Shown here: one piece after another, positions 50,614 through 62,064 of the stretch
How positions within the stretch are numbered: position 1 is the first letter of the stretch
How the letters are laid out: each line of letters opens with the position of its first letter
Source: an uncultured Clostridia bacterium
GTDB lineage: Bacteria; Bacillota; Clostridia; TANB77; CAG-508
Length of the DNA stretch: 64,000 bases
Direction: 5' to 3'
Assembly: GCA_944387545.1 (NCBI GenBank)
Contig: CALXFE010000001.1
Location: 62,001-126,000, forward strand
Notes under the pieces: model-generated
Databases searched by the model: none
What the model was told of the DNA's origin: nothing
What the model saw: the letters and a program-made list of their open reading frames with translations, nothing else
Made by a program: the position numbers and the translations under genes

Positions 50614-52155
50614 TTATTCCTTATCTAATAAACTTTCTCCTGTCATTTCCTCTGGTTTGTCTAAATGCATTAGATCAAGCATAGTTGGTGCTAAATCTGC
50701 TAATTTTCCACCTGATTTTAATTTTAATGTTGTATCTGGTGTTACTAATATAATTGGTACAGGATTTGTTGTATGTGCTGTATGAGGTTCTCCTGTTTTG
50801 TAATCTATCATTTGTTCTGCATTTCCATGGTCTGCTGTAATAATTAAATTACCTTGTTTTTCTTCTACTAAACTGACTACCTTTCCAACACATTCATCTA
50901 CAGTTTCAACTGCTTTAATTGCAGCATCTAAGCTTCCTGTATGTCCTACCATATCTGTGTTTGCATAGTTTAATATGATACTATCATATTTGTCACTTTT
51001 TATCGCTTCTAATACTTTATCTGTTACTTCATATGCACTCATTTCTGGTTTCATATCATAAGTTTCTACTTTTGGAGATGGTACTAATATTCTATCTTCT
51101 CCTGGATATTGTTTTTCTTCTCCACCATTAAAGAAGAACGTAACATGTGCATATTTTTCTGTTTCTGCAATTCTTAATTGTGTATAGCCTAATTTACTAA
51201 TATATTCTCCAAATGTATTGTGTAATGGTTCTTTTTTGAATGCAATATGAACATTTGGCATAGTTTCATCATAACTTGTAAAACATACATAATATAGATT
51301 TAAGTCTTTTTTTGTTTCAAACCCATCAAATTCTGGGTCTACTAATGCTCTTGTAATTTCTCTTGCTCTATCTGGTCTAAAGTTAAAGAAAATAACAGAA
51401 TCATTTTTCTCTATTTTTGCAATTGGTTCTTCTCCATTGCAAATAACAGTTGGTTCAACAAATTCATCAAATACTTCTTTTTGATAAGAATCTTCAATTG
51501 CTTTTACAGCGCTTCTAGCTTTGATTCCTTCACCATTTACAAGGGCATTATAGCATTTTTGAACTCTTTCCCATCTTTTATCTCTGTCCATGCTATAGAA
51601 TCTACCAGATAAACTTGCAATTTTTCCTACATTTTTTTCTTTCATTTTTTCTTCTAGTTTAACAATATATCCTTCAGCAGATGCTGGTGGTGTATCTCTT
51701 CCATCTAAGAAACAATGTACATATACATTTTCAAAATCTCTTCTCTTTGCCATTTCTAACAATCCATATAGATGACGATTATGACTATGTACCCCCCCAT
51801 CTGATACCAATCCTAAAATATGTAGTTTAGAATTGTGTTTTTTACAATTTTCAATTGCTGAAATAAATTCTGGATTTGAGAAGAAATCTCCATCCTCTAT
51901 CGATTTTGTAATTCTTGTTAATTCTTGATATACAATTCTTCCTGCTCCAATATTGGTATGTCCTACTTCTGAATTTCCCATTTGTCCTTCTGGTAATCCA
52001 ACATGTAATCCACTTGTATAAATATCTGTATTTGGATATTTTTTCATTAGTCTATCAATATTTGGTGTTTTGGCTAGTTTTATAGCATTTCCATCTTTGT
52101 GTGGATTATCTCCAAAACCATCTAATATCATTAGCATTGTTAATTTATCTTTCAT
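50614..52155 (-). CDS. gpmI: 2,3-bisphosphoglycerate-independent phosphoglycerate mutase
   Basis: The 513-residue Mn-dependent enzyme converts 3- to 2-phosphoglycerate. It has MILDGFG (first metal Asp), [17 protein letters not shown] with the phospho-Ser, and the C-terminal metal sites [12 protein letters not shown] and [11 protein letters not shown]. It ends the gap-pgk-tpiA-gpmI cluster. Confidence 0.97.
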   Translation of the reverse strand: MKDKLTMLMILDGFGDNPHKDGNAIKLAKTPNIDRLMKKYPNTDIYTSGLHVGLPEGQMGNSEVGHTNIGAGRIVYQELTRITKSIEDGDFFSNPEFISAIENCKKHNSKLHILGLVSDGGVHSHNRHLYGLLEMAKRRDFENVYVHCFLDGRDTPPASAEGYIVKLEEKMKEKNVGKIASLSGRFYSMDRDKRWERVQKCYNALVNGEGIKARSAVKAIEDSYQKEVFDEFVEPTVICNGEEPIAKIEKNDSVIFFNFRPDRAREITRALVDPEFDGFETKKDLNLYYVCFTSYDETMPNVHIAFKKEPLHNTFGEYISKLGYTQLRIAETEKYAHVTFFFNGGEEKQYPGEDRILVPSPKVETYDMKPEMSAYEVTDKVLEAIKSDKYDSIILNYANTDMVGHTGSLDAAIKAVETVDECVGKVVSLVEEKQGNLIITADHGNAEQMIDYKTGEPHTAHTTNPVPIILVTPDTTLKLKSGGKLADLAPTMLDLMHLDKPEEMTGESLLDKE

Positions 52156-52228
52156 AATCTACCATCCTTTTCTCTTAATTTTAAAGTGTTTTTATTGTAT
52201 ATGAAACATAATTTCTTCGTATACAAGG

Positions 52229-52984
52229 TTACGCCTTATCAAAGTTAACAATCTTTGAAAATTCTTCTGGATCTAAACTTGCACCACCAACTAATCCACC
52301 ATCTATGTCAGACATGGTGAATAGTTCTTTTGCATTTTTAGATTTTACACTTCCACCATATTGTATTATAACGCTTTCGGCTACATTTTGTCCATATATT
52401 TCCTCAATTTTCTTACGGATATCTTTGATTGAGTTGTTTGCATCTTCACTTGTTGCTGTTTTTCCTGTTCCGATTGCCCAAATTGGTTCGTAAGCAATAA
52501 TTGTATTTTTTACTTGTTCTTCTGTTAATCCATCTAATGCTAATTCTGTTTGTTTAGTGATAATTTCTGCTGTCTTTCCAGCTTCCCTTTCATCTAATGT
52601 TTCTCCTACGCATACAATTGGTTTTAATCCATTTGCAAAGGCTGCTTTTATTTTTTTATTGACACTTTCATCTGTTTCATTAAAATATTGTCTTCTTTCT
52701 GAATGTCCAATAATCACATACTCTACATTAATTGATTTTAACATTTTTGCTGATACTTCTCCTGTGTAAGCTCCTTTTTCTTCAAAGTGCATATTTTGTG
52801 CACCTATTTTGATATTTGTATTTTGTACTGTTAATAAGGCATAAAATAAATCAGTAAATGGAACACATAAAATCACTTCATTTTGTGTTTCACCTACTAA
52901 TTTTGATAATTCGTCAATATATCTAATTGTCTCATCTGGAAGCATATTCATTTTCCAGTTTCCTGCGATTACTTTTCTTCTCAT
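52229..52984 (-). CDS. tpiA: Triosephosphate isomerase
   Basis: The 251-residue TIM barrel has AGNWKMN (Lys), IIGHSERRQYFNE (His), and the catalytic Glu loop IAYEPIWAIGTGKTATSEDA. AAGGAGG lies before the ATG. It has its own promoter in the pgk terminator. Confidence 0.98.
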   Translation of the reverse strand: MRRKVIAGNWKMNMLPDETIRYIDELSKLVGETQNEVILCVPFTDLFYALLTVQNTNIKIGAQNMHFEEKGAYTGEVSAKMLKSINVEYVIIGHSERRQYFNETDESVNKKIKAAFANGLKPIVCVGETLDEREAGKTAEIITKQTELALDGLTEEQVKNTIIAYEPIWAIGTGKTATSEDANNSIKDIRKKIEEIYGQNVAESVIIQYGGSVKSKNAKELFTMSDIDGGLVGGASLDPEEFSKIVNFDKA

Positions 52985-53070
52985 AAAAAATTCCTCCTTT
53001 ATATATATAATAATGTTTTAGACTTTCTTTGGTGCATACAACATTATTACACGCCCTTACGGACAGTACC

Positions 53071-53099
53071 ATTGTATAACAAAAGAGAATACTTTTCAA
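53071..53099 (-). promoter_or_regulatory. tpiA promoter embedded in the pgk terminator
   Basis: TTGAAA (53094-53099) lies in the terminator loop, with a 17-base spacer to TACAAT (53071-53076). Confidence 0.65.
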
Positions 53100-53111
53100 G
53101 TATTCTCTTTT
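53081..53111 (-). terminator. pgk terminator
   Basis: AAAAGAGAATACT (53081-53093) pairs with AGTATTCTCTTTT (53099-53111). A near copy follows pyrD at 55601-55625. Confidence 0.8.
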
Positions 53112-53129
53112 GTTTTTTCATATATAATT

Positions 53130-54314
53130 CTATTTATCCATTAAAGCTTCAATTCCTGGTAATTTTTTTCCTTCTAAGAATTCTAAAGAAGCTCCTCCAC
53201 CTGTTGAAATATGTGTCATCTTATCTTCTAATCCTGCTTTCTTAACGGCTGCTGCTGAATCGCCACCACCAATGATGGTTGTTGCATCAATTTCTGATAA
53301 TACTTTTGCAATCGCATTTGTTCCAATAGCAAATTGTTCAAATTCAAATAAACCTAAAGGTCCATTCCATACAACTGTTTTTGCCGTTCTTAATTCATCG
53401 CTAAACATCTTGATGGTTTCTGGTCCAATATCAAATCCTTCCCAATCTGCTGGGATTTCTTTATAACTTACAATTTTACTTTCTGTATCTGGTTTAAATT
53501 CTTTTCCTACTTTGGTATCTACTGGAAGCATTAATTTAACCCCTTTTTGTTTTGCCTTTTCCATTGCTTCTTTTGCTAAATCCAATTTATCCATTTCACA
53601 AATAGAATTTCCAACCTCATATCCTTGTGCTTTGAAGAATGTATATGCCATTCCCCCACCAATCATTAAGGTATCTACTTTTTCTAATAAACTATCAATC
53701 ACACCAATTTTATCAGAAACTTTGGCACCACCTAAGATAGCAACGAATGGTCTTTCTGGATTATTTACAGCATTTCCTAAGAATTTCAATTCTTTTTCAA
53801 TTAAGAATCCAGCTACTGCTGGTAAGTAACTTGCAATTCCTGTTGTTGACGCATGTGCTCTATGTGCTGTTCCAAATGCATCATTTACATATATTTCTGC
53901 CATTGAAGCTAATTTTTTACTAAATTCTGGGTCATTTTCTGTCTCTTCTTTATGGAATCTTACATTTTCAAGTAATAAGATTTCTCCTTCTTTTAGATTA
54001 GCAGCTTTGCTACAAGCATCTTCTCCAATAACGTCTTTTGCCATAATCACTTCTTTTCCTAATAATTTTGATAATTCTTTAGCAACTGGCGCTAATGAAA
54101 ATTCAGGTTTGAATTCTCCTTTTGGTCTTCCTAAATGAGATGCTAATATTAATTTACAATTTTGTTCTAGCAAATATTTAATGGTCGGTAATGCTGCTAC
54201 AATTCTTGTATTATCTGTTATATTTTGATGTTCATCCATTGGTACATTAAAGTCACATCTTACAAATACTTTTTTTCCTTTCAAATCAATATCTTTTACT
54301 GTTTTCTTATTCAT
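53130..54314 (-). CDS. pgk: Phosphoglycerate kinase
   Basis: The 394-residue two-domain kinase makes ATP from 1,3-bisphosphoglycerate. It has [25 protein letters not shown], the [11 protein letters not shown] region and the C-terminal nucleotide site [22 protein letters not shown] lies before the ATG. It has a separate promoter at 54377-54405. Confidence 0.98.
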   Translation of the reverse strand: MNKKTVKDIDLKGKKVFVRCDFNVPMDEHQNITDNTRIVAALPTIKYLLEQNCKLILASHLGRPKGEFKPEFSLAPVAKELSKLLGKEVIMAKDVIGEDACSKAANLKEGEILLLENVRFHKEETENDPEFSKKLASMAEIYVNDAFGTAHRAHASTTGIASYLPAVAGFLIEKELKFLGNAVNNPERPFVAILGGAKVSDKIGVIDSLLEKVDTLMIGGGMAYTFFKAQGYEVGNSICEMDKLDLAKEAMEKAKQKGVKLMLPVDTKVGKEFKPDTESKIVSYKEIPADWEGFDIGPETIKMFSDELRTAKTVVWNGPLGLFEFEQFAIGTNAIAKVLSEIDATTIIGGGDSAAAVKKAGLEDKMTHISTGGGASLEFLEGKKLPGIEALMDK

Positions 54315-54376
54315 AATGAATCCTCCCTTTCTTTACTGCAACAAATGATATGCAGTTCTCTTTCTCAAGCATTTCT

Positions 54377-54405
54377 ATTGTATAGCATTTTTTTCCAGTT
54401 TTCAA
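54377..54405 (-). promoter_or_regulatory. pgk promoter
   Basis: TTGAAA (54400-54405), a 17-base spacer and TACAAT (54377-54382). Confidence 0.65.
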
Positions 54406-54460
54406 GTAGTAAAATCAATAATTTTTATCTCTCGGGCTTTTTTTATTATTATATACAAAA

Positions 54461-54493
54461 ATAACTTCTTTAATCTAAAATTAAAGAAGTTAT
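54461..54493 (-). terminator. gap terminator
   Basis: ATAACTTCTTTAAT (54461-54474) pairs with ATTAAAGAAGTTAT (54480-54493). Confidence 0.85.
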
Positions 54494-54517
54494 CTTTTAT
54501 TATTTATTTAATTTTTC

Positions 54518-55558
<1,041 letters not shown>

Positions 55559-55587
55559 TTATTTTTTAGTCTCTCTCGACCTTTCTT

Positions 55588-55616
55588 ATTCTATACCAAA
55601 AAAGAATACTTTTCAA
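55588..55616 (-). promoter_or_regulatory. gap promoter embedded in the pyrD terminator
   Basis: TTGAAA (55611-55616) in the terminator loop, a 17-base spacer, and TAGAAT (55588-55593). Confidence 0.65.
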
Positions 55617-55625
55617 GTATTCTTT
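55601..55625 (-). terminator. pyr operon terminator
   Basis: AAAGAATACT (55601-55610) pairs with AGTATTCTTT (55616-55625), followed by T on the minus strand. It closely resembles the pgk terminator. Confidence 0.8.
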
Positions 55626-55644
55626 TCGTTTTTTCCTATTTTTT

Positions 55645-56553
55645 CTAATTCATCTCAACTTTTCCAATAATATCATTAATATCATCTATATTACATTTTC
55701 TCATATATTCTTCAATTCCCTCAACAACTTTCACGCTTGTATATGGGTCTATAAAGTTTCCAGCACCTATTGAAACAGTTGTTGCACCAGCTAGCATAAA
55801 TTCGATAGCATCTTCTCCTGATACGATTCCTCCTAATCCCATAATTGGAATATTGACTGCTTGTGCTACTTGATATACCATTCTAACAGCTACTGGTCTG
55901 ATGGCTGGTCCTGATAGTCCACCTGTATTATTTGCAAGTACTGGTTTTCTTTTATAAATATCAATTTTCATGGCTAACAATGTATTGATTAAAGAAACTG
56001 CATCTGCTCCTCCATCTTCTACACCTTTTGCAATTCCTGCGATATCTGTTACATTTGGCGTTAGTTTTACAATTAATGGTTTATCCAATACTTTTCTTAC
56101 TTCACTTGTTACTTTTTTAACACCTTCATAGGTGTTTCCAAAAGCCATACAACCTTCTTTTACATTTGGACAAGATAAGTTTAATTCTACACCATCAATA
56201 TCTAAGTTATTTAATATCTTACACAATTCTACATATTCATCAATTGAACTTCCACAAGCATTGACAATGATTTTTGTATCAAATTTTCTTAAAAATGGTA
56301 AATCATTATTTGCAAAATATTCTACTCCTGGATTTTGAAGTCCAATACTATTTAACATTCCACTTGGTGTTTCACATACTCTTGATGGTTTGTTTCCACT
56401 TTTTGGTTTCAATGATGTTCCTTTTGTAATGATAGCACCTAGTTTTCCCAAATCGAAAAAGTCAGCATATTCTCTTCCATATCCAAATGTACCAGATGCA
56501 ACGGTTACTGGATTTTTCATTTCAATTCCTGCAAAATTTACTTTTGTTTTCAT
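55645..56553 (-). CDS. pyrD: Dihydroorotate dehydrogenase B, catalytic subunit
   Basis: The 302-residue FMN protein has VTVASGTFGYG, the NSIGLQNPG loop, and the catalytic Cys in LNLSCPNVKEG (class 1B), with the C-terminal FMN phosphate site MGLGGIVSGEDAIEF. It works with PyrK and passes electrons to NAD. Its ATG directly abuts the TAG stop of the phospholipase-like gene. Last gene of the pyr operon. Confidence 0.97.
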   Translation of the reverse strand: MKTKVNFAGIEMKNPVTVASGTFGYGREYADFFDLGKLGAIITKGTSLKPKSGNKPSRVCETPSGMLNSIGLQNPGVEYFANNDLPFLRKFDTKIIVNACGSSIDEYVELCKILNNLDIDGVELNLSCPNVKEGCMAFGNTYEGVKKVTSEVRKVLDKPLIVKLTPNVTDIAGIAKGVEDGGADAVSLINTLLAMKIDIYKRKPVLANNTGGLSGPAIRPVAVRMVYQVAQAVNIPIMGLGGIVSGEDAIEFMLAGATTVSIGAGNFIDPYTSVKVVEGIEEYMRKCNIDDINDIIGKVEMN

Positions 56554-57102
56554 CTATTTTATTCCCTCCATTCCTTTTTGTTTTATTCGCTCTACTTGCT
56601 CTTCTAAATTTATATTTGACATATCCTCTATAAATTTTATTACCTTATCAATATTCAAATATCTTGGTTTTCCTTCTATACAGTTCATATATTTTTTTAT
56701 ATTTTCCATAATCTCTATATGATATTTTTTTAATAATGCTTTATTTAGACAATCATAGTCATAATAAAATCCATGATGTGTTCTTTGTTCTTCCTCTAAT
56801 TCTTTTCTAAAACAGATATTATAGAAACAATGATCTGTTAGCAAATGCATAAAATATCCTTTCCAGTAATCAGATTTCATATCTACTTTAGTATCTTTTA
56901 GAAACACATCTATATAAGTTTGTGTTTCTCCTTTTCCCCATTTCCCATAGTGTGTTGTACTTTTATCAATATCACTATTTTCTAATGAAATGTTATCTGG
57001 TGCAATGGAACCTTTTATAAATTCATCTACATCTCTGATTTCCTTTGGATGTTTTTTTGCATATTCTTTTGCTACCGCAATATGTATTGTAAATCCTGGC
57101 AT
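56554..57102 (-). CDS. Zinc-dependent phospholipase C-like protein
   Basis: The 182-residue protein reads MPGFTIHIAVAKEYAKKHPK, FIKGSIAPDN, STTHYGKWG and FMHLLTDHCFYN. The H, D and HxxxD residues match the zinc-dependent phospholipase C/S1-P1 fold (PF00882 type). It lacks a signal peptide, so it is probably a cytoplasmic phosphohydrolase. It is inserted between pyrK and pyrD, with its stop touching the pyrD ATG, so it is translated with the pyrimidine enzymes. It is the only intact passenger gene in this operon. Confidence 0.82.
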   Translation of the reverse strand: MPGFTIHIAVAKEYAKKHPKEIRDVDEFIKGSIAPDNISLENSDIDKSTTHYGKWGKGETQTYIDVFLKDTKVDMKSDYWKGYFMHLLTDHCFYNICFRKELEEEQRTHHGFYYDYDCLNKALLKKYHIEIMENIKKYMNCIEGKPRYLNIDKVIKFIEDMSNINLEEQVERIKQKGMEGIK

Positions 57103-57126
57103 TTTCCTTACATCTCCTATATCTGT

Positions 57127-57918
57127 TTATATTTCTACATCTCTTGCGTTAAATACTGGTCCACCTTTACAAACATGGAAATATTCTGGCGCATCTTTTG
57201 GACTTTTAGCTGTTTTTACTGCACAACCTAAACATACACCTAGTCCACATCCCATTTTCTCCTCTAATGATAATTGACATTCAATATTATTTTCAAGTGC
57301 ATATTTTTGAACCGCTTTTAACATTGGAAGTGGTCCACAAGCATAGATACAATCATAATGCTCTTTTTCCATATCTTCCATTAAATAGTCTATGGCAAAT
57401 CCTTTATTTTTATAGCTTCCATCATCTGTTGTAATAACTAATTTATCTGTTACTTCTTCAAATTCTTTTTCTAACATAACAAAATCTTGATTTCTAAATC
57501 CTAAATAACAATGTACTTCTTTTTTCTCAAGCTTAGCTTCTTTTGAAAGTTCATATAATGGAAATATTCCAATTCCTCCACCAATAACTGCTAGCTTGTT
57601 AAATTTATCTGTTTTAAATGTTCCATATCCTAATGGTCCTATAATATCTATTTTATCTCCAACTTCTTTTCTAGATAATAACTCTGTTCCTTTACCTTTT
57701 ACTTGGAAAATAAATTCTAAGATTCCATTTTTTCTATCCAAATTGTATATACTAATTGGTCTTCTTAAAAATGGTTCTACTTGGTCTGTTACTCTAATTT
57801 CTATAAAGTTTCCTGGTTTCGCATCTTCTACGATTTCACTTGCTTTTACACTAAATTTGTAAATACCTTTAATTACTTCTTCTTTTTCTACCAATTTTGC
57901 TAATACTTGCTTTGGCAT
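57127..57918 (-). CDS. pyrK: Dihydroorotate dehydrogenase B, electron transfer subunit
   Basis: The 263-residue protein has an FAD domain (PFLRRPISIYNL), an NAD domain (LAVIGGGIGIFPLYELSKEA, YACGPLPMLKAV), and the 2Fe-2S ligands in KMGCGLGVCLGCAVK with a last Cys in YFHVCKGGPVF. GAGGAGG lies before the ATG at 57918. It forms the PyrDK complex. Confidence 0.96.
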   Translation of the reverse strand: MPKQVLAKLVEKEEVIKGIYKFSVKASEIVEDAKPGNFIEIRVTDQVEPFLRRPISIYNLDRKNGILEFIFQVKGKGTELLSRKEVGDKIDIIGPLGYGTFKTDKFNKLAVIGGGIGIFPLYELSKEAKLEKKEVHCYLGFRNQDFVMLEKEFEEVTDKLVITTDDGSYKNKGFAIDYLMEDMEKEHYDCIYACGPLPMLKAVQKYALENNIECQLSLEEKMGCGLGVCLGCAVKTAKSPKDAPEYFHVCKGGPVFNARDVEI

Positions 57919-57919
57919 A

Positions 57920-58340
57920 TTATCCCTCCTCTTCTTCATAATGTTTCACAGCATGTTTTGTTGTGATTGTTAAATTTTCTGGTAATGCATGTAAATCAAA
58001 CCATTGCATATCTGTGTGTTTAGTTGGTTCCATAATTTTAGGCTCCCCTTTTGTGATTCTACACAAAAAGCTTGGAGATACCCAATGTTGATTTTCGTTT
58101 TTTACAATGTGGTCACAAATTCCCAATAATTTTTCTACTTTAATTTCTATACCACATTCTTCTTTTACTTCTCTTTTGACAGCATCTTCAAAAGTTTCCA
58201 TCCATTCTAATTTTCCACCTGGTATACTCCAATAGCCTTTTTCTGGTTCTTTATTTCTTTGTTGTAATAATAATTGTCCTTGTTTATTCATGATAAATGC
58301 TCCGGCAGCCTACCCCTATATAATCTTTACCTGGTTTCAT
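57920..58340 (-). pseudogene. Nudix hydrolase with a frameshift near the start
   Basis: A natural start at 58338-58340, overlapping the end of the upstream gene, encodes MKPGKDYIGV, then shifts out of frame. The conserved continuation AAGAFIMNKQGQLLLQQR is in the next frame. Removing one G (58309-58310, GTAGGCT to GTAGCT) makes a complete protein of about 139 residues with the Nudix box GGKLEWMETFEDAVKREVKE-ECGI. A shorter product from an internal ATG (58291, 123 residues) would lack the first strand. It lies between the broken upstream gene and pyrK. Confidence 0.7.
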
Positions 58341-59171
58341 CTTTTTTCACCTCTTTAAATTTTAATAAAAATCTCTCCGGTCTGCATATTTCCATTGGAA
58401 CAATTTTTCCATTCTTTAATATATTTAATTCTACATCAAATTTCTCAAGTCCATCTTGCAATAATTCGCTTTTTTGCATGTATAATGGTATCAATACTTG
58501 ATTAATTACATTTTCCATCATACTAGTTTTTATTCCTTCAAACCTTCCTGGCATCTTTTCTATAATTTCATATCTTCTTTCTGGATATTCTCCTATTAAA
58601 AATTTCATTCTTTCAATAGCTGTTTCACGATATTCATCTTGGTTTATTGTTTTTAGTAAATATTTTTTATGGTTTGAAGGTTTAAAAAACAATAATTCAT
58701 TCCATGGAATATTCCACGTTTGGTGTTCAGCTTTTCCCTTTGTCAACTCTCTACAGTCAAAACATGGTCCAGTATATCCCATATATACAGTTCCTCCCAT
58801 TGTAACATCCAGTAGTACCCCTCCTGCCGTATCCACTCTTTCTGCTGTTCCATCTTCTAATTTCATACATAAAAAACTTGGATTCTTATCTTCTTCTATG
58901 GCTTTTTCATATATGCTACCACGCTGTTTTTTTCACAGGTTGTCCCAGCAGTTGCTGGAATAGGCTGTCCTAATTTATTGTCTGTTCTGACTGTGACCAT
59001 TCCTTGAAAATTATCTTTGATTTGTTCCCATTCTTGAATACTATCTACTACATAAAATTGTTTATGGACATATAGATGTGGCAAATATTTTTTGATTAAT
59101 TTTATTCCTCTTCCTTTTTGTAATCTATCAAAGTATACTTTATCTTTTGGGTTATCAATATTTAAAATCAT
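58327..59171 (-). pseudogene. Unrecognised gene of the pyr operon, frameshifted at an A run
   Basis: The first frame (59171) encodes MILNIDNPKDKVYFDRLQKG and QPIPATAGTTCEK, then ends at a stop near 58896. The second frame continues with QRGSIYEKAIEEDKNPSFLC, MGYTGPCFDCRELTKG and QTWNIPWNELLFFKPSNHKK. Adding one A to the seven-A run (T7 at 58927-58933) joins them into a protein of about 280 residues. I do not recognise the family. It directly follows pyrF (2 bases apart) in the operon. Confidence 0.7.
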
Positions 59172-59173
59172 GA

Positions 59174-60109
59174 TTATCCCCTCTTTTTTATAGCACTATT
59201 TAATTCATCTCTCATTCTAATCGCTTCTGCTCTTGTGGCTTTTGCAAACTTCTCTTCTGTATACTTATCTTTCCATAAATCTGACTTATAAGCACACATT
59301 AATCCTCTAGAACTATTGACAATTCCTCCTATTCCATTTTCATCAAATCCTAAAGCAATATCTTCTGCTTTTCCACCTTGCGCACCATAACCTGGTATTA
59401 AGAAAAATGTATGTGGTGCTACTTTTCTTAGGTCTTGTAATTGTTTTGGATAGGTTGCTCCTACAACTGTTGAAATACTACTATATCCATATTCTCCTCT
59501 TAAATCTTTTCCCCATTCTTCCACAAGTTTTGCAACTTTTGTGTATACTTCTTCACCTGTTTCCAATTTTAAATCTTGTAATTCTCCTGAAGATGGATTT
59601 GATGTTTTGTCAATAATAAATACACCTTTACCATATTTTTCACAATCTTCTATAAATGGTTTGATTCCATCAATTCCTAGATATGGATTTAAAGTTACAA
59701 AATCAACATCATAGATACTTTCTTCTTTTTCTCCTATTTTTGTTTTTCCTAGGAAGGCATTTGAATACGCTTTTGCTGTACTCCCAATATCTCCTCGTTT
59801 AATATCTGCTATTACTATCATTCCTTTTTCTTTGGCATATTTACAAGTTTCCTCAAAAGCTTTCATTCCTTGTAATCCATACATTTCATAAAATGCAACA
59901 TTAGGCTTTACTGCTGGTATAACATCATAAATCTCATCTATTAATGCTTTATTAAATTCTACAATTGCTTTTGCTACCCCTTCTAAGTTTTCTGCATATT
60001 TATTCCTTATGCATTCTGGTATCATTTCATATCTAGGGTCTAAACCAATAACCGTTGGGTTATTGGTTTCTTTTATTTTATCAATTAATTTATCCATTGC
60101 ATTTATCAT
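59174..60109 (-). CDS. pyrF: Orotidine 5'-phosphate decarboxylase
   Basis: The 311-residue type 2 OMP decarboxylase has NPTVIGLDPRYEMIP near the start, the catalytic VIADIKRGDIGSTAKAYS, and the phosphate loop FLIPGYGAQGGKAED. This makes UMP, the last step of the pathway. The ATG at 60109 is preceded by AAAGGAA; the frame extends to 60172 without family similarity. Confidence 0.95.
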   Translation of the reverse strand: MINAMDKLIDKIKETNNPTVIGLDPRYEMIPECIRNKYAENLEGVAKAIVEFNKALIDEIYDVIPAVKPNVAFYEMYGLQGMKAFEETCKYAKEKGMIVIADIKRGDIGSTAKAYSNAFLGKTKIGEKEESIYDVDFVTLNPYLGIDGIKPFIEDCEKYGKGVFIIDKTSNPSSGELQDLKLETGEEVYTKVAKLVEEWGKDLRGEYGYSSISTVVGATYPKQLQDLRKVAPHTFFLIPGYGAQGGKAEDIALGFDENGIGGIVNSSRGLMCAYKSDLWKDKYTEEKFAKATRAEAIRMRDELNSAIKKRG

Positions 60110-60187
60110 TTTACTTTCATTCCTTTCTAAAACGCTGTCTTCATATCTACCTGTTGAAATCTCTGATTTCATTAACGTACATCATTC

Positions 60188-60545
60188 TTATTTTGCTAAT
60201 TCTTCCCATTCTTTTTCTTTAAAACCTACATATATTTTTCCTTCAGTTATTAATAATGGTCTTTTGATTAGCATACCATCAGATGCTAATAATTTTATTT
60301 TTTCTTTATCTGACATAGTTGGTAATTTTTCTTTTAAATTTAATTCTTTATATTTTAATCCGACTTGTATTAAAAAACTTCTTAATCTCATATTCACTTT
60401 TATTTATCCAGATTTCCAATTCTTTTTCTGTTGGTGTTTCTAAAACAATGTTTCTATCTTGAAATGCAATATTGTTTTTTTCCAACCATTGTTTTGCCTT
60501 TTTACAAGTTGAACATTTTGGATATTCTATAAATATATTTTCCAA
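60188..60545 (-). pseudogene. ArsC/Spx-family thioredoxin-fold protein, frameshifted
   Basis: From a TTG start (60543-60545, AGAGGA upstream) the frame encodes MENIFIEYPKCSTCKKAKQW (CxxC redox motif) to YEIKKFFNTS. It then shifts. The continuation GLKYKELNLKEKLPTMSD to LIKRPLLITEGKIYVGF is one base over. Removing the extra C opposite 60362 restores the family's FFNTSG-x-x-Y-x-x-L block in a protein of about 118 residues. ArsC/Spx-like proteins are reductases or transcription regulators. It lies between pyrC and pyrF. Confidence 0.75.
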
Positions 60546-60655
60546 AGCAATTCCTCTCTTTCTTTTTCCTTAAACTAATCGTTTTATCAGACCTGTCTTT
60601 TTTTATCATTTAACAACTTAAGACTTCTTAAACTATCTCAAAAAAATCCCTAAAC

Positions 60656-60703
60656 AGGTCTGTCCCTTTTGGACAAAAAATGTCCGTTTTGGCACGTCCC
60701 CAA
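60656..60703 (+). repeat. GGGGACGT/GGACA intergenic repeat, copy 5
   Basis: AGGTCTGTCCCTTTTGGAC, AAAAAATGTCC, GTTTTGGCACGTCCCC. It lies just after the pyrC stop; AGACCTGT at about 60589 pairs with ACAGGTCT at 60654-60661 as a possible terminator. The 160-base gap holds nothing else. Confidence 0.75.
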
Positions 60704-60707
60704 TCGT

Positions 60708-61985
60708 TCATCCTTCATATACAACGCTTCCGTTTACGATAGTGTATTTTACTTTTCCTTTTAATGTTTTTCCGATAAATGGGCTGTTTTTTGATTTTGA
60801 AACAATCATGTCTTTTGTATATACATATTCTTCATTTGGATCAAATATTGTAATATCTGCCATTTTTCCTGCTTCTATACTTCCTCTTTCATGATCAATA
60901 TGTAATAATTTTGATGGTGTATATGATGTAAGTCTTACTAGATTTAAGTAATCAATATGTCCTGGTTCTACTAGATTCATAATTTCAGCTGGTAGTGCTG
61001 TTTCAAATCCGATAATTCCATTTGGTGCTTTTGATAGTTCTACATTTTTTTCTGATTCTGCATGTGGTGCATGGTCTGTAATGATACAATCAATGGTTCC
61101 TTCTTTTAGTCCTTCGATAATGGCTTGTCTATCTTTTTCTTCTCTTAATGGAGGATTCATTTTTGCATTGGTTCCTGATTTTAATACTTCATCTACTGTA
61201 AATGTGAAATAGTGTGGACAAGTTTCACAAGTAATTTTTACACCTCTTTTTTTCGCATCTCTTATCATATCTTTACTTGTTTTTGTACTAATGTGACAAA
61301 TATGTCCTCTGACACCATTTGTTTCTGATATCACGATTTCTCTTGCTGCCATGATTTCTTCTGCTTCTGGCAATACACCTTGTACGCCTAATTGATCTGC
61401 TACAGGTCCTGCATTTATTGCACCTGCTGATACAGATTTTTCTTCACAATGTGATGCTACATATGTTCCTAATTTATCTGCTTCTATCATAGCTTGTCTC
61501 ATCATTCTACTATTAACCACTGGCATACCATCATCTGAAAAGGCAATAGCTCCTGCTTTTTTTAATTCTTCAAAGTTAACTAACTCTTCTCCTTTTTCTC
61601 CTTTACTTACAGATGCATATGGTAACACATTACATAAATTGACTCTTTTCGCTTCATTGATGATATATGTTAATGTTTCTACATTGTCTGGTGTTGGCTT
61701 TGTATTTGGCATTGGGCAAATAGTTGTAAAACCACCTGCAACAGCACTTTTTGAACCAGTTTCAATTGTTTCTTTGTGTTCTCCTCCTGGTTCTCTTAAA
61801 TGACAATGTACATCTATCATACCAGGTATGATATTTAAATTTGTACAGTCTATTTCTTTATCTGCTGTCTCGTTAATGTTTTTTTCAACTTTTACAATTT
61901 TGTCATCCTCAATAAGAATATCATATTTGTCATTTAGTTTATTTTTATAATCGATTACATGTCCATTTTTTAATAATAATTTCAT
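60708..61985 (-). CDS. pyrC: Dihydroorotase
   Basis: The 425-residue class I enzyme has the zinc motif MIDVHCHLREPGGEHKE, ASHCEEKS, GHICHISTKTS and the catalytic TDHAPHAESEKN. It closes carbamoyl-aspartate to dihydroorotate. The gene follows pyrI in the same direction. Confidence 0.97.
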   Translation of the reverse strand: MKLLLKNGHVIDYKNKLNDKYDILIEDDKIVKVEKNINETADKEIDCTNLNIIPGMIDVHCHLREPGGEHKETIETGSKSAVAGGFTTICPMPNTKPTPDNVETLTYIINEAKRVNLCNVLPYASVSKGEKGEELVNFEELKKAGAIAFSDDGMPVVNSRMMRQAMIEADKLGTYVASHCEEKSVSAGAINAGPVADQLGVQGVLPEAEEIMAAREIVISETNGVRGHICHISTKTSKDMIRDAKKRGVKITCETCPHYFTFTVDEVLKSGTNAKMNPPLREEKDRQAIIEGLKEGTIDCIITDHAPHAESEKNVELSKAPNGIIGFETALPAEIMNLVEPGHIDYLNLVRLTSYTPSKLLHIDHERGSIEAGKMADITIFDPNEEYVYTKDMIVSKSKNSPFIGKTLKGKVKYTIVNGSVVYEG

Positions 61986-62064
61986 TTACATATCTTCCTT
62001 TCCTGCTTTTTATTGTATGCAAAACATCTGCTTTTATCTTGACTCTATTTAAGATTTTTTCATA

